Shown: in pieces, positions 36,560-44,277 of the stretch
Layout of the letters: each line of letters begins with the position of its first letter
How positions within the stretch are numbered: position 1 is the stretch's first letter
Origin: Altererythrobacter sp. B11
GTDB taxonomy: Bacteria > Pseudomonadota > Alphaproteobacteria > Sphingomonadales > Sphingomonadaceae
Length of the DNA: 64,000 bases
Assembly (NCBI RefSeq): GCF_003569745.1
Contig: NZ_AP018498.1
Coordinates: forward strand, 248,001 to 312,000
Reading direction: 5' to 3'
Translations under genes and position numbers: made by a program
Notes under the pieces: generated by a model
Told to the model about the DNA's origin: nothing
The model's input: the letters and a program-made list of their open reading frames with translations, nothing else
The model's database searches: none

Positions 36560-36709
36560 ATGGAACCGACCACAGACGAAGATCGCCGCAACGAATTGCG
36601 CAGCCTGCTCGCCCGCATCGAACAGCATCCCGAACGGGATATGACGGCGGAGCGGCAGCGCGTGCAGGTGCTGCGCCAGCTCGTCGGCGGGACGCAGGAA
36701 ACCGCCTGA
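36560..36709 (+). CDS. Small acidic/basic helical protein, 49 aa
   Basis: GAGAGAGGAG lies 5-6 bp before the ATG. The product is MEPTTDEDRRNELRSLLARI continuing to QETA: charged, helical, no membrane segment. The optimal ribosome binding site and the terminator directly downstream (36748-36778) support it as a real gene. Function unknown. Confidence 0.6.
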   Translation: MEPTTDEDRRNELRSLLARIEQHPERDMTAERQRVQVLRQLVGGTQETA

Positions 36710-36747
36710 CGCGGGCGACAACGCTCGAAACACGCAGCAAAATTGTG

Positions 36748-36778
36748 AAGGGCGGCGGAACCATGTTCCGCCGCCCTT
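36748..36778. terminator. Strong hairpin terminator between convergent genes
   Basis: AAGGGCGGCGGAAC and GTTCCGCCGCCCTT form a perfect 14-bp stem with loop CAT. Read on the minus strand it is followed by CACAATTTTGC, so it suits the Pro-rich gene at 36839 as well as the 49-aa gene. A second imperfect hairpin (CCTGAAGG...CCTTCAGG, about 36784-36826) lies beside it. Confidence 0.85.
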
Positions 36779-36838
36779 CTGCGACCCTGAAGGGCTCGGC
36801 CGGGTTTGCCCCGGCGGCCTTCAGGCAAGATCCTTCCG

Positions 36839-37186
36839 TCAGATTGTCAGCGGATTTTCTTGTTCGGACTCGTCATCCGGGGCCTGCGGTGCGGGCGACG
36901 GAGGCAGGGAATCCTCGTCGTCCCCAGGCGTCCAGGTATCCCCGGGCTGCTCGTCGCCAGGAGGCGGCGGCAAATCATTGGGGTCGACCGGCTGGGCCGG
37001 CTCCGTGGTCGGCGGCGGCGTGGTGGGATCGGCAGGCGGCGGCGGAGCCGGGTCGGTGGGCGGCGATGCCGGCGGGGGCGGCGCCTCGGGTCCGGGCGGC
37101 GGCGCGGGCGGGCCTTGCTGCGCGGTGGCGGCCGAAGCGCCGGCCATCAGCGCGGCAGCGAGCGTGGTGGAGATCAACAGGCGCAT
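36839..37186 (-). CDS. Secreted proline-rich protein, 115 aa
   Basis: ATG 37186 gives a signal peptide MRLLISTTLAAALMAGASAATA followed by an almost pure Pro/Ala/Asp/Glu/Thr sequence (PPAPPPGPEAPPPP, then an acidic tail ending NPLTI). Intrinsically disordered; no domain recognised. GAGAGGAA lies about 10 bp before the start. A longer frame to 37240 exists but lacks support. Confidence 0.65.
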   Translation of the reverse strand: MRLLISTTLAAALMAGASAATAQQGPPAPPPGPEAPPPPASPPTDPAPPPPADPTTPPPTTEPAQPVDPNDLPPPPGDEQPGDTWTPGDDEDSLPPSPAPQAPDDESEQENPLTI

Positions 37187-37382
37187 GATCAGGGTTCCTC
37201 TCTTATCGTTGTACCCCATGGAACGCCCGGCGGCCGGCAAAGGCGATCGCCCTTGCGGCAGGCGGCCCGGCGAAAACGGCAGGAAGAGGCCTGTCGCGCC
37301 CGGTTCATGCAGGGTTTATCGCGCGTTAACCTTTTCCGCCCCCCCTTGTCTGACGGCGCAACGGCCGGCCGCTGACAGGGCT

Positions 37383-38159
37383 CTATCGGTCGGGAAGCGG
37401 ATATGAACGAATCGGCTGCAGAGCGCCGAAATGCTCCTTGAGTGGAGGATGATCCAGCGTCGGCCAGTCGATCGGCGTTTCCGCCACATAGGTTTCCGGC
37501 AGCCGGTCCAGCAGGTCGCGGATCAGCGTGAGGCGGCCGTGCTTCTGATCGTTGTAGTCAACCACGGTCCATGGCGCATAGGGCGTGTGCGTGGCGGCAA
37601 ACATCGCTTCCCGCGCGCGGGTGTAATCGGCGTAGTGACTGCGCGCACGGGCATCGATCGGGGAGAGCTTCCACCGCTTCAGCGGATCGTCCAGCCTTTC
37701 GGCGAAGCGTTCCTCCTGATGTTCCTGGTCGCAGGCGAGCCAGTATTTGAACAGGCGAATGCCGTCATCCACCAGCAGCTTCTCGAAAATCGGCGCCTGA
37801 TGAAGGAAGGCGGTCACCTCCTCCTCGCTGGCGAAACCCATCACCCGCTCCACGCCGGCGCGGTTGTACCAGCTGCGGTCGAACAGCACGATTTCCCCCG
37901 CGGCAGGCAGGTGGGGGACATAGCGCTGGAAATACCACTGGCTGCGCTCGTGCTCGTTGGGCGCGGGAAGCGCCACGGTGCGCAACTGGCGCGGGTTCAC
38001 GCGATCCGCGATGGCCTTGATCGTGCCGCCCTTGCCCGCAGTGTCCCGCCCCTCGAAGAGGACACAGATCCGTTCCCCCTTGGCCTTGGCCCAGCGCGCC
38101 ATGGCCACGAGTTCAAGCTCCAGCGGTTCGAGCAAATCTTCGTACAGCGAACGCTTCAT
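37383..38159 (-). CDS. ppk2: Polyphosphate kinase 2 family protein
   Basis: 258 aa. Walker A-like GRDTAGKGG at residues 37-45, the lid-region arginines, and the Walker B-type [18 protein letters not shown], then LFKYWL and [13 protein letters not shown] as in PPK2 class I enzymes. They use polyphosphate to phosphorylate nucleoside diphosphates (or the reverse). TGGAGGAAG precedes ATG 38159. It stands divergent from argB with about 93 bp between starts. Confidence 0.92.
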   Translation of the reverse strand: MKRSLYEDLLEPLELELVAMARWAKAKGERICVLFEGRDTAGKGGTIKAIADRVNPRQLRTVALPAPNEHERSQWYFQRYVPHLPAAGEIVLFDRSWYNRAGVERVMGFASEEEVTAFLHQAPIFEKLLVDDGIRLFKYWLACDQEHQEERFAERLDDPLKRWKLSPIDARARSHYADYTRAREAMFAATHTPYAPWTVVDYNDQKHGRLTLIRDLLDRLPETYVAETPIDWPTLDHPPLKEHFGALQPIRSYPLPDR

Positions 38160-38252
38160 CGCTTCCTCCAACACCAGGGGCCGGCGCCCGGTTCCGCCTA
38201 CAGTGCGACGCAGCCTAGGCAGGCGCGGGCCGAGCGGCTAAGGCGCGTCGCC

Positions 38253-39173
38253 ATGAGCGCCTCGCAAGATAAACAGATGCTGGCCAAGGCGGAAACGCTG
38301 ATCGAGGCCCTCCCCTATTTCCAGCGCTATGCCGGGCGCAGCTTCGTGGTGAAATATGGCGGCCACGCCATGGGTGACCCCAAGGCGGCGCGCGATTTCG
38401 CCGAAGATGTAGTGCTGCTGAAGGCGGTGGGCATCAATCCGGTGGTGGTGCATGGCGGCGGCCCGCAGATCGGCGCGATGCTGAAGAAGCTGGGCGTGGA
38501 AAGCCGCTTCATCGACGGGTTGCGGGTGACCGACAAGGCCACGGCCGAAGTGGCCGAGATGGTGCTGTCCGGCGCGATCAACAAGGAACTGGTCGGCTGG
38601 ATCGCGCAGGCGGGCGGCAAGGCGCTGGGCATTTCGGGCAAGGACGCGGGGCTCGTCACCGCCACCAAGGTCGCCCGCACCACCAAGGATCCCGACAGCC
38701 AGATCGAACAGGCGGTCGATCTGGGCTTCGTGGGCGAGCCGGACGCGGTGGACACCACGATCCTGGAAACCGCCAGCAAGGCGGGCATCATTCCGGTGGT
38801 GGCGCCGATCGGCGCAGGGCGGGACGGGCATACGTATAATATCAACGCGGACACCATGGCCGGTGCCATCGCCGCAGCGCTGGGCGCCGCGCGCCTGTTC
38901 CTGCTGACGGACGTGCCCGGCGTGCTCGACAAACAGGGCGAACTGCTGACCGATCTCACGCCCGCGGACATTGCCCGGCTGCGCGCCGATGGCACCATCA
39001 GCGGCGGCATGATCCCCAAGCTGGAAACCTGCGTGGGCGCGGTGGAAGCCGGCTGCGAGGCGGCGGTGGTGCTCGATGGCCGGGTTAGCCATGCGATGCT
39101 GCTCGAATTCTTCACCTCGCGCGGGGCGGGAACGCTGGTGCGGGCGGAAGCTCCGCCTTCGCGAGCGGCTTGA
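38253..39173 (+). CDS. argB: Acetylglutamate kinase
   Basis: Second step of arginine synthesis: phosphorylation of N-acetylglutamate. 306 aa with [10 protein letters not shown] near residues 33-42, [36 protein letters not shown] and [10 protein letters not shown], all diagnostic. ATG 38253 gives [20 protein letters not shown]; the frame extends far upstream only because it is antisense to ppk2. YggT and a lipoprotein follow on the same strand. Confidence 0.95.
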   Translation: MSASQDKQMLAKAETLIEALPYFQRYAGRSFVVKYGGHAMGDPKAARDFAEDVVLLKAVGINPVVVHGGGPQIGAMLKKLGVESRFIDGLRVTDKATAEVAEMVLSGAINKELVGWIAQAGGKALGISGKDAGLVTATKVARTTKDPDSQIEQAVDLGFVGEPDAVDTTILETASKAGIIPVVAPIGAGRDGHTYNINADTMAGAIAAALGAARLFLLTDVPGVLDKQGELLTDLTPADIARLRADGTISGGMIPKLETCVGAVEAGCEAAVVLDGRVSHAMLLEFFTSRGAGTLVRAEAPPSRAA

Positions 39174-39229
39174 AAGGCGCGCGTGGGGTGGGCTAGGCAG
39201 TTCCACTGGCTGATAAAGGAAACGGCATC

Positions 39230-39514
39230 TTGATTACCCTCATCGGCGTTTTGAGCATGATCGTGAATGCGATCATCATCCTGGTGATTATCCAGTTCGT
39301 GATCGGGCTGCTTCTTTCCTTCAACGTGATCAATTCCAGCAACCAGTTCCTGATGCAGATCTACAGCTCCATCAATGCGCTGATGGAGCCGCTGCTGCGG
39401 CCGATCCGCCGCATCCTGCCGGATACGGGCGCCATCGACTTTTCGCCGCTGGTGCTGATCATCGGCCTGCGCATCCTGATCTATGTGCTGGCCGACATTG
39501 CCTTCCGTTACTGA
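39230..39514 (+). CDS. YggT family membrane protein
   Basis: 94 aa with two YggT-type hydrophobic segments: LIGVLSMIVNAIIILVIIQFVIGLLLSFNVI and SPLVLIIGLRILIYVLADIAF, separated by MEPLLRPIRRILPDTGAIDFSP, the family signature. YggT proteins are inner-membrane proteins linked to cell division or osmotic stress. The start is a TTG at 39230 with AAAGGA 9 bp upstream; the next ATG (39257) would remove half of the first segment. Confidence 0.85.
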   Translation: MITLIGVLSMIVNAIIILVIIQFVIGLLLSFNVINSSNQFLMQIYSSINALMEPLLRPIRRILPDTGAIDFSPLVLIIGLRILIYVLADIAFRY

Positions 39515-40208
39515 TCTTCGCCGCCTTGCGCTGGCGGGCCTTGCCTGCCTTGCGCTGGCAGCCTGCGCCGCAGGGCCGGGCCCGCGGCGGGGCATGGGGC
39601 CGCATCTGCGCCAGCGCGCCGATCCCACGGCCGCGATCGCGGCGGATATCGCCTTCGCCCAACTGGCCCAGCGCGAGGGGCAGTGGAAGGCCTTCCGCAA
39701 GACAGCGGCGGACGATGCCGTGCTGTTCGCACCCGGCCCCGTCCCCGCAAAAGGCTGGCTGGAGAAGCAGCCGGAGCCGGCGCAGTCCGTCGCCTGGCAG
39801 CCGCACAGCGTGATCAGCTCCTGCGACGGCACGCTGGCTGCCACCTTTGGCGCCGCGCAATGGCCGGACGGGAAGCAGAGCGAATATGTCACCGTGTGGC
39901 AGCGCAAGCGGGAAAAGAGCCGCGACCGCGACAGCGAATACAAATGGGTGCTCGATTCCGGGGACTTCGTAGAGCAGGCGCCCAAGCGGCCCGAATTCGT
40001 GCAGACGCAGGTGGCCGATTGCAAGACGCCGCCGAAGGCCAGCGCCGCCCCGGCAGGCGGGATGCTCAGCCGTGCGGCGGACGATGGCACGCTGCGCTAT
40101 GATTATGTCGCCGCGCCAGGGGGCGGCGTGCTCACGCTCTCCTGGTGGGACGGCACGGAATTTCGCGAAGCCTATCGCCAGCAACTCGCGCCCTCGGCCG
40201 GTCAATAG
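39483..40208 (+). CDS. Lipoprotein with DUF4440/SnoaL-like domain
   Basis: Up to 241 aa. The signal LRRLALAGLACLALAAC has a lipobox cysteine near residue 28. The mature part resembles a DUF4440-type NTF2 fold: ADIAFAQLAQREGQWKAFRKTAADDAVLFAPGPV, then SEYVTVWQRKR and YKWVLDSGDF. It overlaps yggT by 32 bp if ATG 39483 is used or 17 bp if TTG 39498 is used; the latter leaves a more typical signal peptide. Neither has a clear ribosome binding site. Function unknown; periplasmic ligand binding is a guess. Confidence 0.72.
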   Translation: MCWPTLPSVTDLRRLALAGLACLALAACAAGPGPRRGMGPHLRQRADPTAAIAADIAFAQLAQREGQWKAFRKTAADDAVLFAPGPVPAKGWLEKQPEPAQSVAWQPHSVISSCDGTLAATFGAAQWPDGKQSEYVTVWQRKREKSRDRDSEYKWVLDSGDFVEQAPKRPEFVQTQVADCKTPPKASAAPAGGMLSRAADDGTLRYDYVAAPGGGVLTLSWWDGTEFREAYRQQLAPSAGQ

Positions 40209-40211
40209 GGC

Positions 40212-40832
40212 ATGCTGCAGGTCTTCCTGTCGGCGTTCATCACGCTGTTTCTGGTGATCGATCCGCCCGGTTGTGCGCCGATCTATGCCGGGCTGGTCAG
40301 CGAAGCCTCATCCGCCCAGCAGCGCCGCATGGCGGTGAAGGCGGTGCTGATTGCCGCGGCGATCCTGCTGGTCTTCGCGCTGTTCGGCGAGCAGCTGCTG
40401 GGCGCCCTGCACATCCAGCTCAATTCCTTCCGCATCGCCGGCGGCGTGATGCTGTTCCTGATCGCGCTGGAAATGGTGTTCGAAAAGCGCACCCAGCGGC
40501 GGGAGGAGCGCGCCGAGAAGATCCGCGCCACGCCCGAGATAGAGGATGTGTCCGTATTCCCCATGGCCATGCCGATGCTGGCGGGGCCGGGTGCGATCGC
40601 ATCGATCATGCTGCTGATGGCCCGCGCCCACGGGACTGAAGCGACAATGGCGATCCTCGCCGCGCTTGCCGCCGTCATGGCGCTAACCCTAGTCGCCCTG
40701 CTCGCGGCGGTGCCGCTGATGAAGCTGTTCGGGCAGGATGTGGAGACAGTGGTGACCCGCCTGCTCGGCGTCTTGCTCGCCGCGCTGGCCATCCAGTTCG
40801 TGATAGATGGCATAAGGGGAAGTTTTCTCTAA
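40212..40832 (+). CDS. MarC/UPF0056 family integral membrane protein
   Basis: 206 aa with six hydrophobic segments. Family motifs: FITLFLVIDPPGCAPIYAGL at the first helix, FRIAGGVMLFLIALEMVF in the third and FPMAMPMLAGPGAIASIMLLM in the fourth. Transport substrate unknown; the original multiple-antibiotic-resistance link of MarC is not established. It starts 3 bp after the lipoprotein stop, so the two are probably co-transcribed. Confidence 0.9.
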   Translation: MLQVFLSAFITLFLVIDPPGCAPIYAGLVSEASSAQQRRMAVKAVLIAAAILLVFALFGEQLLGALHIQLNSFRIAGGVMLFLIALEMVFEKRTQRREERAEKIRATPEIEDVSVFPMAMPMLAGPGAIASIMLLMARAHGTEATMAILAALAAVMALTLVALLAAVPLMKLFGQDVETVVTRLLGVLLAALAIQFVIDGIRGSFL

Positions 40833-40877
40833 GATATTTCGCGCCGTCATGTCACGGCAGCTGGATCGAGGTCGCGC

Positions 40878-41954
40878 ATGGCAGATGGAAACGAGAACAG
40901 GGGGCGATTGCGATCGTCCCACCAGGCGCACCGCCCGATTTCGGGGGATGCCTCGTCGGGTCCGTTCGACGGCGCGACCGGCTTGCTGTTCGAACAGGCC
41001 ATGGCGCAGACGCGGATGGCGGTGTGTCTCACCGATCCCAACCAGAAGGACGATCCGATCGTCTTCTGCAACGAGGCATTTCAGCAGCTGACAGGATACC
41101 GGGCGGACGAGATCGTCGGCCGCAATTGCCGCTTCCTGCAGGGGCCGGGCACCGATCAGGCGCAGGTCGGCAAGATCCGCGAAGCGATCAGCGCGGAAGA
41201 GGTCGCCGTGGTGGAGCTGCTGAACTACCGCAAGGACGGGACCAGCTTCTGGAACACGCTGCACCTCGGCCCGATCTATGATGAAGAGGGCCGCCTGAAA
41301 TATTTCTTCGGCAGCCAGTGGGATGTCACCGACATCCACCAGTCCCGCGCGGAAGAACGGCACGCCAAGGCCATGGCGCGGGAGATTTCGCACCGCCTGA
41401 AGAATGTGTTCGCGGTGATCGGCGGCATCGTGACGATAACGGGCCGCTCGATGGATGCGCGCGCGGTGGCCGCCAAGATCAACGAACGGGTTCAGGCGCT
41501 CGGCCGCTCCTACGAACCGACGCTGGACGAGGCGGTGCTGGGCACGATCCATGTGGGCCAGGCAATCCGCTCCGTGCTGTCGCCCTACGACCCGGAAGAA
41601 AACCGCATCCTCCTGAACGGAAATGGCGTGCGCACGGAACCGAATGCCATTTCCGCGATTGGCCTCACGCTGCATGAACTTGCCACTAACGCCACGAAAT
41701 ATGGCGCGCTTTCGCAGGAAGGCGGCATGGTGGAGGTCTCCTGGCAGCATACAAGAGACAAGCTCGGCCGGTCGGCCTTGCAGATCGAGTGGAAGGAAAA
41801 GGGCGGCCCCGCTATCGACGGTCCGCCCCAATCAGAAGGCACGGGCTTCAATATCGCAGAGACGCTTCTGGCCCACTCACGGGGCGTCCTGGAAAAGGAA
41901 TGGGAACGAGACGGCCTGAGAGCGCAGGTGACGATCCCCATCGCAAACGGATAG
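40878..41954 (+). CDS. LOV-domain blue-light sensor histidine kinase (HWE/HisKA_2 type)
   Basis: 358 aa. The LOV domain (about residues 35-150) has the flavin-adduct motif GRNCRFLQGP with Cys84, then YRKDGTSFWN. A linker leads to the dimerisation/phosphoacceptor helix EISHRLKNVFAVIGG (His172) and an HWE-like ATPase domain with N-box LHELATNATKYGALS (Asn271) and GTGFNIAE. This is the architecture of Erythrobacter EL346/EL368, whose kinase activity rises with blue light. GAGGTCGCGC precedes the ATG. A single-domain response regulator begins 11 bp after its stop. Confidence 0.92.
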   Translation: MADGNENRGRLRSSHQAHRPISGDASSGPFDGATGLLFEQAMAQTRMAVCLTDPNQKDDPIVFCNEAFQQLTGYRADEIVGRNCRFLQGPGTDQAQVGKIREAISAEEVAVVELLNYRKDGTSFWNTLHLGPIYDEEGRLKYFFGSQWDVTDIHQSRAEERHAKAMAREISHRLKNVFAVIGGIVTITGRSMDARAVAAKINERVQALGRSYEPTLDEAVLGTIHVGQAIRSVLSPYDPEENRILLNGNGVRTEPNAISAIGLTLHELATNATKYGALSQEGGMVEVSWQHTRDKLGRSALQIEWKEKGGPAIDGPPQSEGTGFNIAETLLAHSRGVLEKEWERDGLRAQVTIPIANG

Positions 41955-41965
41955 TCTGTTTTTTC

Positions 41966-42322
41966 ATGAAAACCTTTCTCGTGCTCGAAGACGAGCCCTT
42001 CATTTCGATGGACCTCAAATTCGCGTTCGAGGATGCGGGGCACAACGCCGTCTGCGCAGTCGACAATGACGAAGCTCTCGCCTGCATAGAAGCGCATGAC
42101 ATTGCGGGCGCCGTGCTGGATGTGAGCCTGGGCGGCGGGCGAACCTGCGAACAGACGGCGACGCGGCTGAACGAACTGTCCATCCCCTTCGTGCTGCACA
42201 CGGGAGATCTGGATCGGGCGGGCGAGCATCTGCGCGGGCTCGACGCGCCGGTGCTGGCAAAGCCGCGCCCGGCCGAGGACGTCGTCTCGCATCTCGTCAG
42301 GCTGACCCGTCAGCTGAGCTGA
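41966..42322 (+). CDS. Single-domain response regulator
   Basis: 118-aa receiver domain without output domain. Acidic pair in VLEDEPF, phosphoacceptor Asp52 in AVLDVSLGGG, and Lys99 in VLAKPRP. It starts 11 bp after the LOV kinase and is the obvious phosphorylation partner; without an output domain it may pass phosphate on, act as a phosphate sink or bind another protein, as in the general stress networks of alphaproteobacteria. Confidence 0.9.
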   Translation: MKTFLVLEDEPFISMDLKFAFEDAGHNAVCAVDNDEALACIEAHDIAGAVLDVSLGGGRTCEQTATRLNELSIPFVLHTGDLDRAGEHLRGLDAPVLAKPRPAEDVVSHLVRLTRQLS

Positions 42323-42350
42323 AGCCGCTTTCGCCGCGGCAAGGCGCGCT

Positions 42351-42965
42351 TTATTGCAGAGTTACCCGCTCTTCGTCGGGATCGCTCCGGCCGAAGAACT
42401 GCATCAGCTGCACCAGCAATTCGCACCGGCTCGCGAGATCCGGCGTTTCCAGCAGCGCCTGCTTGGCGGCAGCATCGAACGGCGCGATCTGGCTGACGCC
42501 GTTGATCAGCGAGAGGTCGTCGAGCCGCGACACGGAATCCCAATCGATCGAATAGCCCTGGAGATCGGCGAATTTGCGCGCCTCCTGCTCGAAGCCGGCC
42601 CTTTCGCCCAGGCTCAGGATTTCCCCTTTGGGATCTTCGATCAGCTCGCCTTCCACCTGGCGGAAGGGAGTCTTGACCTCCAGCTCGCGCAGCAGGCGGA
42701 AGCGGGATTCACCGTGCAGCACGATGTTGTAGCGCCCGTCCTCCGCCGCCTCGACATCCTCGATCCGGCCGACGCATCCCACTGTGAACAGCGGCGCTCG
42801 CTCCTCCGGCCCTTGCGGCTGGATCATCGCGATGCGCCGGTCCCGCGCCAGCGCATCGCCCACCAGAGCGCGATATCGCGGTTCGAAAATGTGCAGCGGC
42901 AATTGCAGCCCGGGAAACAGGATCGCCCCCGACAGCGGGAAAATCGAAAGCCGCGCGCTCGCCAT
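42351..42965 (-). CDS. Lon N-terminal domain protein (LON substrate-binding domain)
   Basis: 204 aa. LSIFPLSGAILFPGLQLPLHIFEPRYRALV is the typical start of the LON-SB domain; GCVGRIEDVEAAEDGRYNIVLHGESRFRLL follows. It lacks the AAA and protease parts. Such stand-alone proteins are common in alphaproteobacteria and of uncertain function. It starts 2 bp after the thioredoxin stop and converges on the response regulator. Confidence 0.9.
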   Translation of the reverse strand: MASARLSIFPLSGAILFPGLQLPLHIFEPRYRALVGDALARDRRIAMIQPQGPEERAPLFTVGCVGRIEDVEAAEDGRYNIVLHGESRFRLLRELEVKTPFRQVEGELIEDPKGEILSLGERAGFEQEARKFADLQGYSIDWDSVSRLDDLSLINGVSQIAPFDAAAKQALLETPDLASRCELLVQLMQFFGRSDPDEERVTLQ

Positions 42966-42967
42966 GA

Positions 42968-43885
42968 TCAGCCGAACAGCAGCAGCGAAAGGCGCCGGCG
43001 CTGGGCGGAGACCCAGGGATCCTCCAGCCCCACGGCTTCGAAGATCTGCAGCAGCTTGGCCTTGGCAGCCCCTTCGTTCCATTCCGGCTCGGCCTGGATC
43101 ATCTTCAGCAGCGTATCGGCGGCCTCGTCACGTCCGCCGGCGGCGAACACGGCCTGTGCGAAGGCGAATTGCGCCTCCAAGTCGGCCGGGCGCTCCGCCG
43201 CGGCGGAGCGCAGCGCCTGCAACTCGCCGTCGTCCACGCCGCTTCCGGCGAGCTGCAGGGCATTGGCCGCCTGAGCAACGAGCGGATCGGCCTGCATGCC
43301 TTCCGGCAGGGCATCGAACGCCGCCTGCGCCTCATCCTTGCGCCCCGCCGCCAGCAGCGAACGAATAAGCCCGGACTGCACACCCGCATTGTCGGGCGCC
43401 ATCTGCGCGATCTGCATGAAGATGCCGGCAGCGCGTTCCGCATCACCTTCCGCCAGCACCTGCTCGCCCATGCCGACCAGCTGCTCGAGATCGGGCTGGT
43501 CCTGCCCGCCTTCGCCGCCGGCCTTCACCGGCAACTGCGCCAGCAACTGGTCCAGCACCTGGCGCAGCTGAGATTCGCTGCGCGCATTGGTAAGGTCCGC
43601 CACCGGCTGGCCCTGGAACATCGCATAGACGGTGGGGATGGAGCGGACCTGGAACTGCGCCGCGATGAACTGCTCCTCGTCCACATTCAGCTTGGCCAGG
43701 ATGACGCCCTTGTCGGCGTACTCCGCAGCGACCTTCTCGAGCATGGGCGCCAGCGCCTTGCACGGCCCGCACCACTCGGCCCAGAAATCGAGGATGACGA
43801 GCTTGTCGCGCGAGGGTTCGACCACGTCCTTGCGAAACCGATCGACTGCCTTCTGCTCGTCCAGATTGAGGCCCATGCTAGCCAA
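42968..43885 (-). CDS. CnoX/YbbN-like thioredoxin with C-terminal TPR domain
   Basis: 305 aa. The thioredoxin domain carries ILDFWAEWCGPCKALAP (CGPC at residues 39-42) and cis-proline in VRSIPTVYAMFQG; the C-terminal half contains TPR-like helices (LAEGDAERAAGIFMQIAQMAPDNAG and repeats). Related E. coli CnoX is a chaperedoxin that cooperates with GroEL. I chose TTG 43885 because AAAGGAG is 7 bp upstream, giving MASMGLNLDEQ; ATG 43876 is the alternative. Confidence 0.88.
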   Translation of the reverse strand: MASMGLNLDEQKAVDRFRKDVVEPSRDKLVILDFWAEWCGPCKALAPMLEKVAAEYADKGVILAKLNVDEEQFIAAQFQVRSIPTVYAMFQGQPVADLTNARSESQLRQVLDQLLAQLPVKAGGEGGQDQPDLEQLVGMGEQVLAEGDAERAAGIFMQIAQMAPDNAGVQSGLIRSLLAAGRKDEAQAAFDALPEGMQADPLVAQAANALQLAGSGVDDGELQALRSAAAERPADLEAQFAFAQAVFAAGGRDEAADTLLKMIQAEPEWNEGAAKAKLLQIFEAVGLEDPWVSAQRRRLSLLLFG

Positions 43886-44059
43886 TGAAGCGCTCCTTTT
43901 ATCGCGAATGGATTCGCCCCAATGTGGACCTTCGGGCGCATTTGTGAAGGGCACGCTTTGGCTGGCGCGGAGGCTGCTTTTTTCCCTTGCAGCCCGTGAG
44001 ACCCGATGCTAGTCGCGCGCCTCCCCACCCGGACCGGCTGGTTCGGGAACGCCAAGTGA

Positions 44060-44134
44060 GCGGGCGTAGCTCAGGGGTAGAGCACAACCTTGCCAAGGTT
44101 GGGGTCGAGAGTTCGAATCTCTTCGCCCGCTCCA
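44060..44134 (+). tRNA. tRNA-Gly (GCC)
   Basis: Acceptor GCGGGCG pairs with CGCCCGC at 44124-44130, followed by T and an encoded CCA. D-arm GCTC AGGGGTA GAGC, anticodon stem CAACC/GGTTG with loop TTGCCAA (anticodon GCC), and T-arm GAGAG TTCGAAT CTCTT are all intact. It stands alone between a thioredoxin gene and a TonB receptor. Confidence 0.97.
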
Positions 44135-44227
44135 TTCTCCATATATCTCGAAGGGTCTGATCCCCCGCGACGTCTCGGTGGGCTTGGGTGCGCAAATGCA
44201 GCGCGCCTTGCCGCAGCCTCGCACGGA

Positions 44228-44253
44228 AAAGGCCGGGGTCTCTCCCGGCCTTT
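44228..44253 (-). terminator. Intrinsic terminator of the MFS-TonB transcript
   Basis: AAAGGCCGGG and CCCGGCCTTT form a 10-bp stem with a 6-nt loop; on the minus strand a TTTTCC run follows. It lies 24 bp after the TonB receptor stop. Confidence 0.85.
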
Positions 44254-44277
44254 CCCTGACGTCCACCTTCAAACGCC

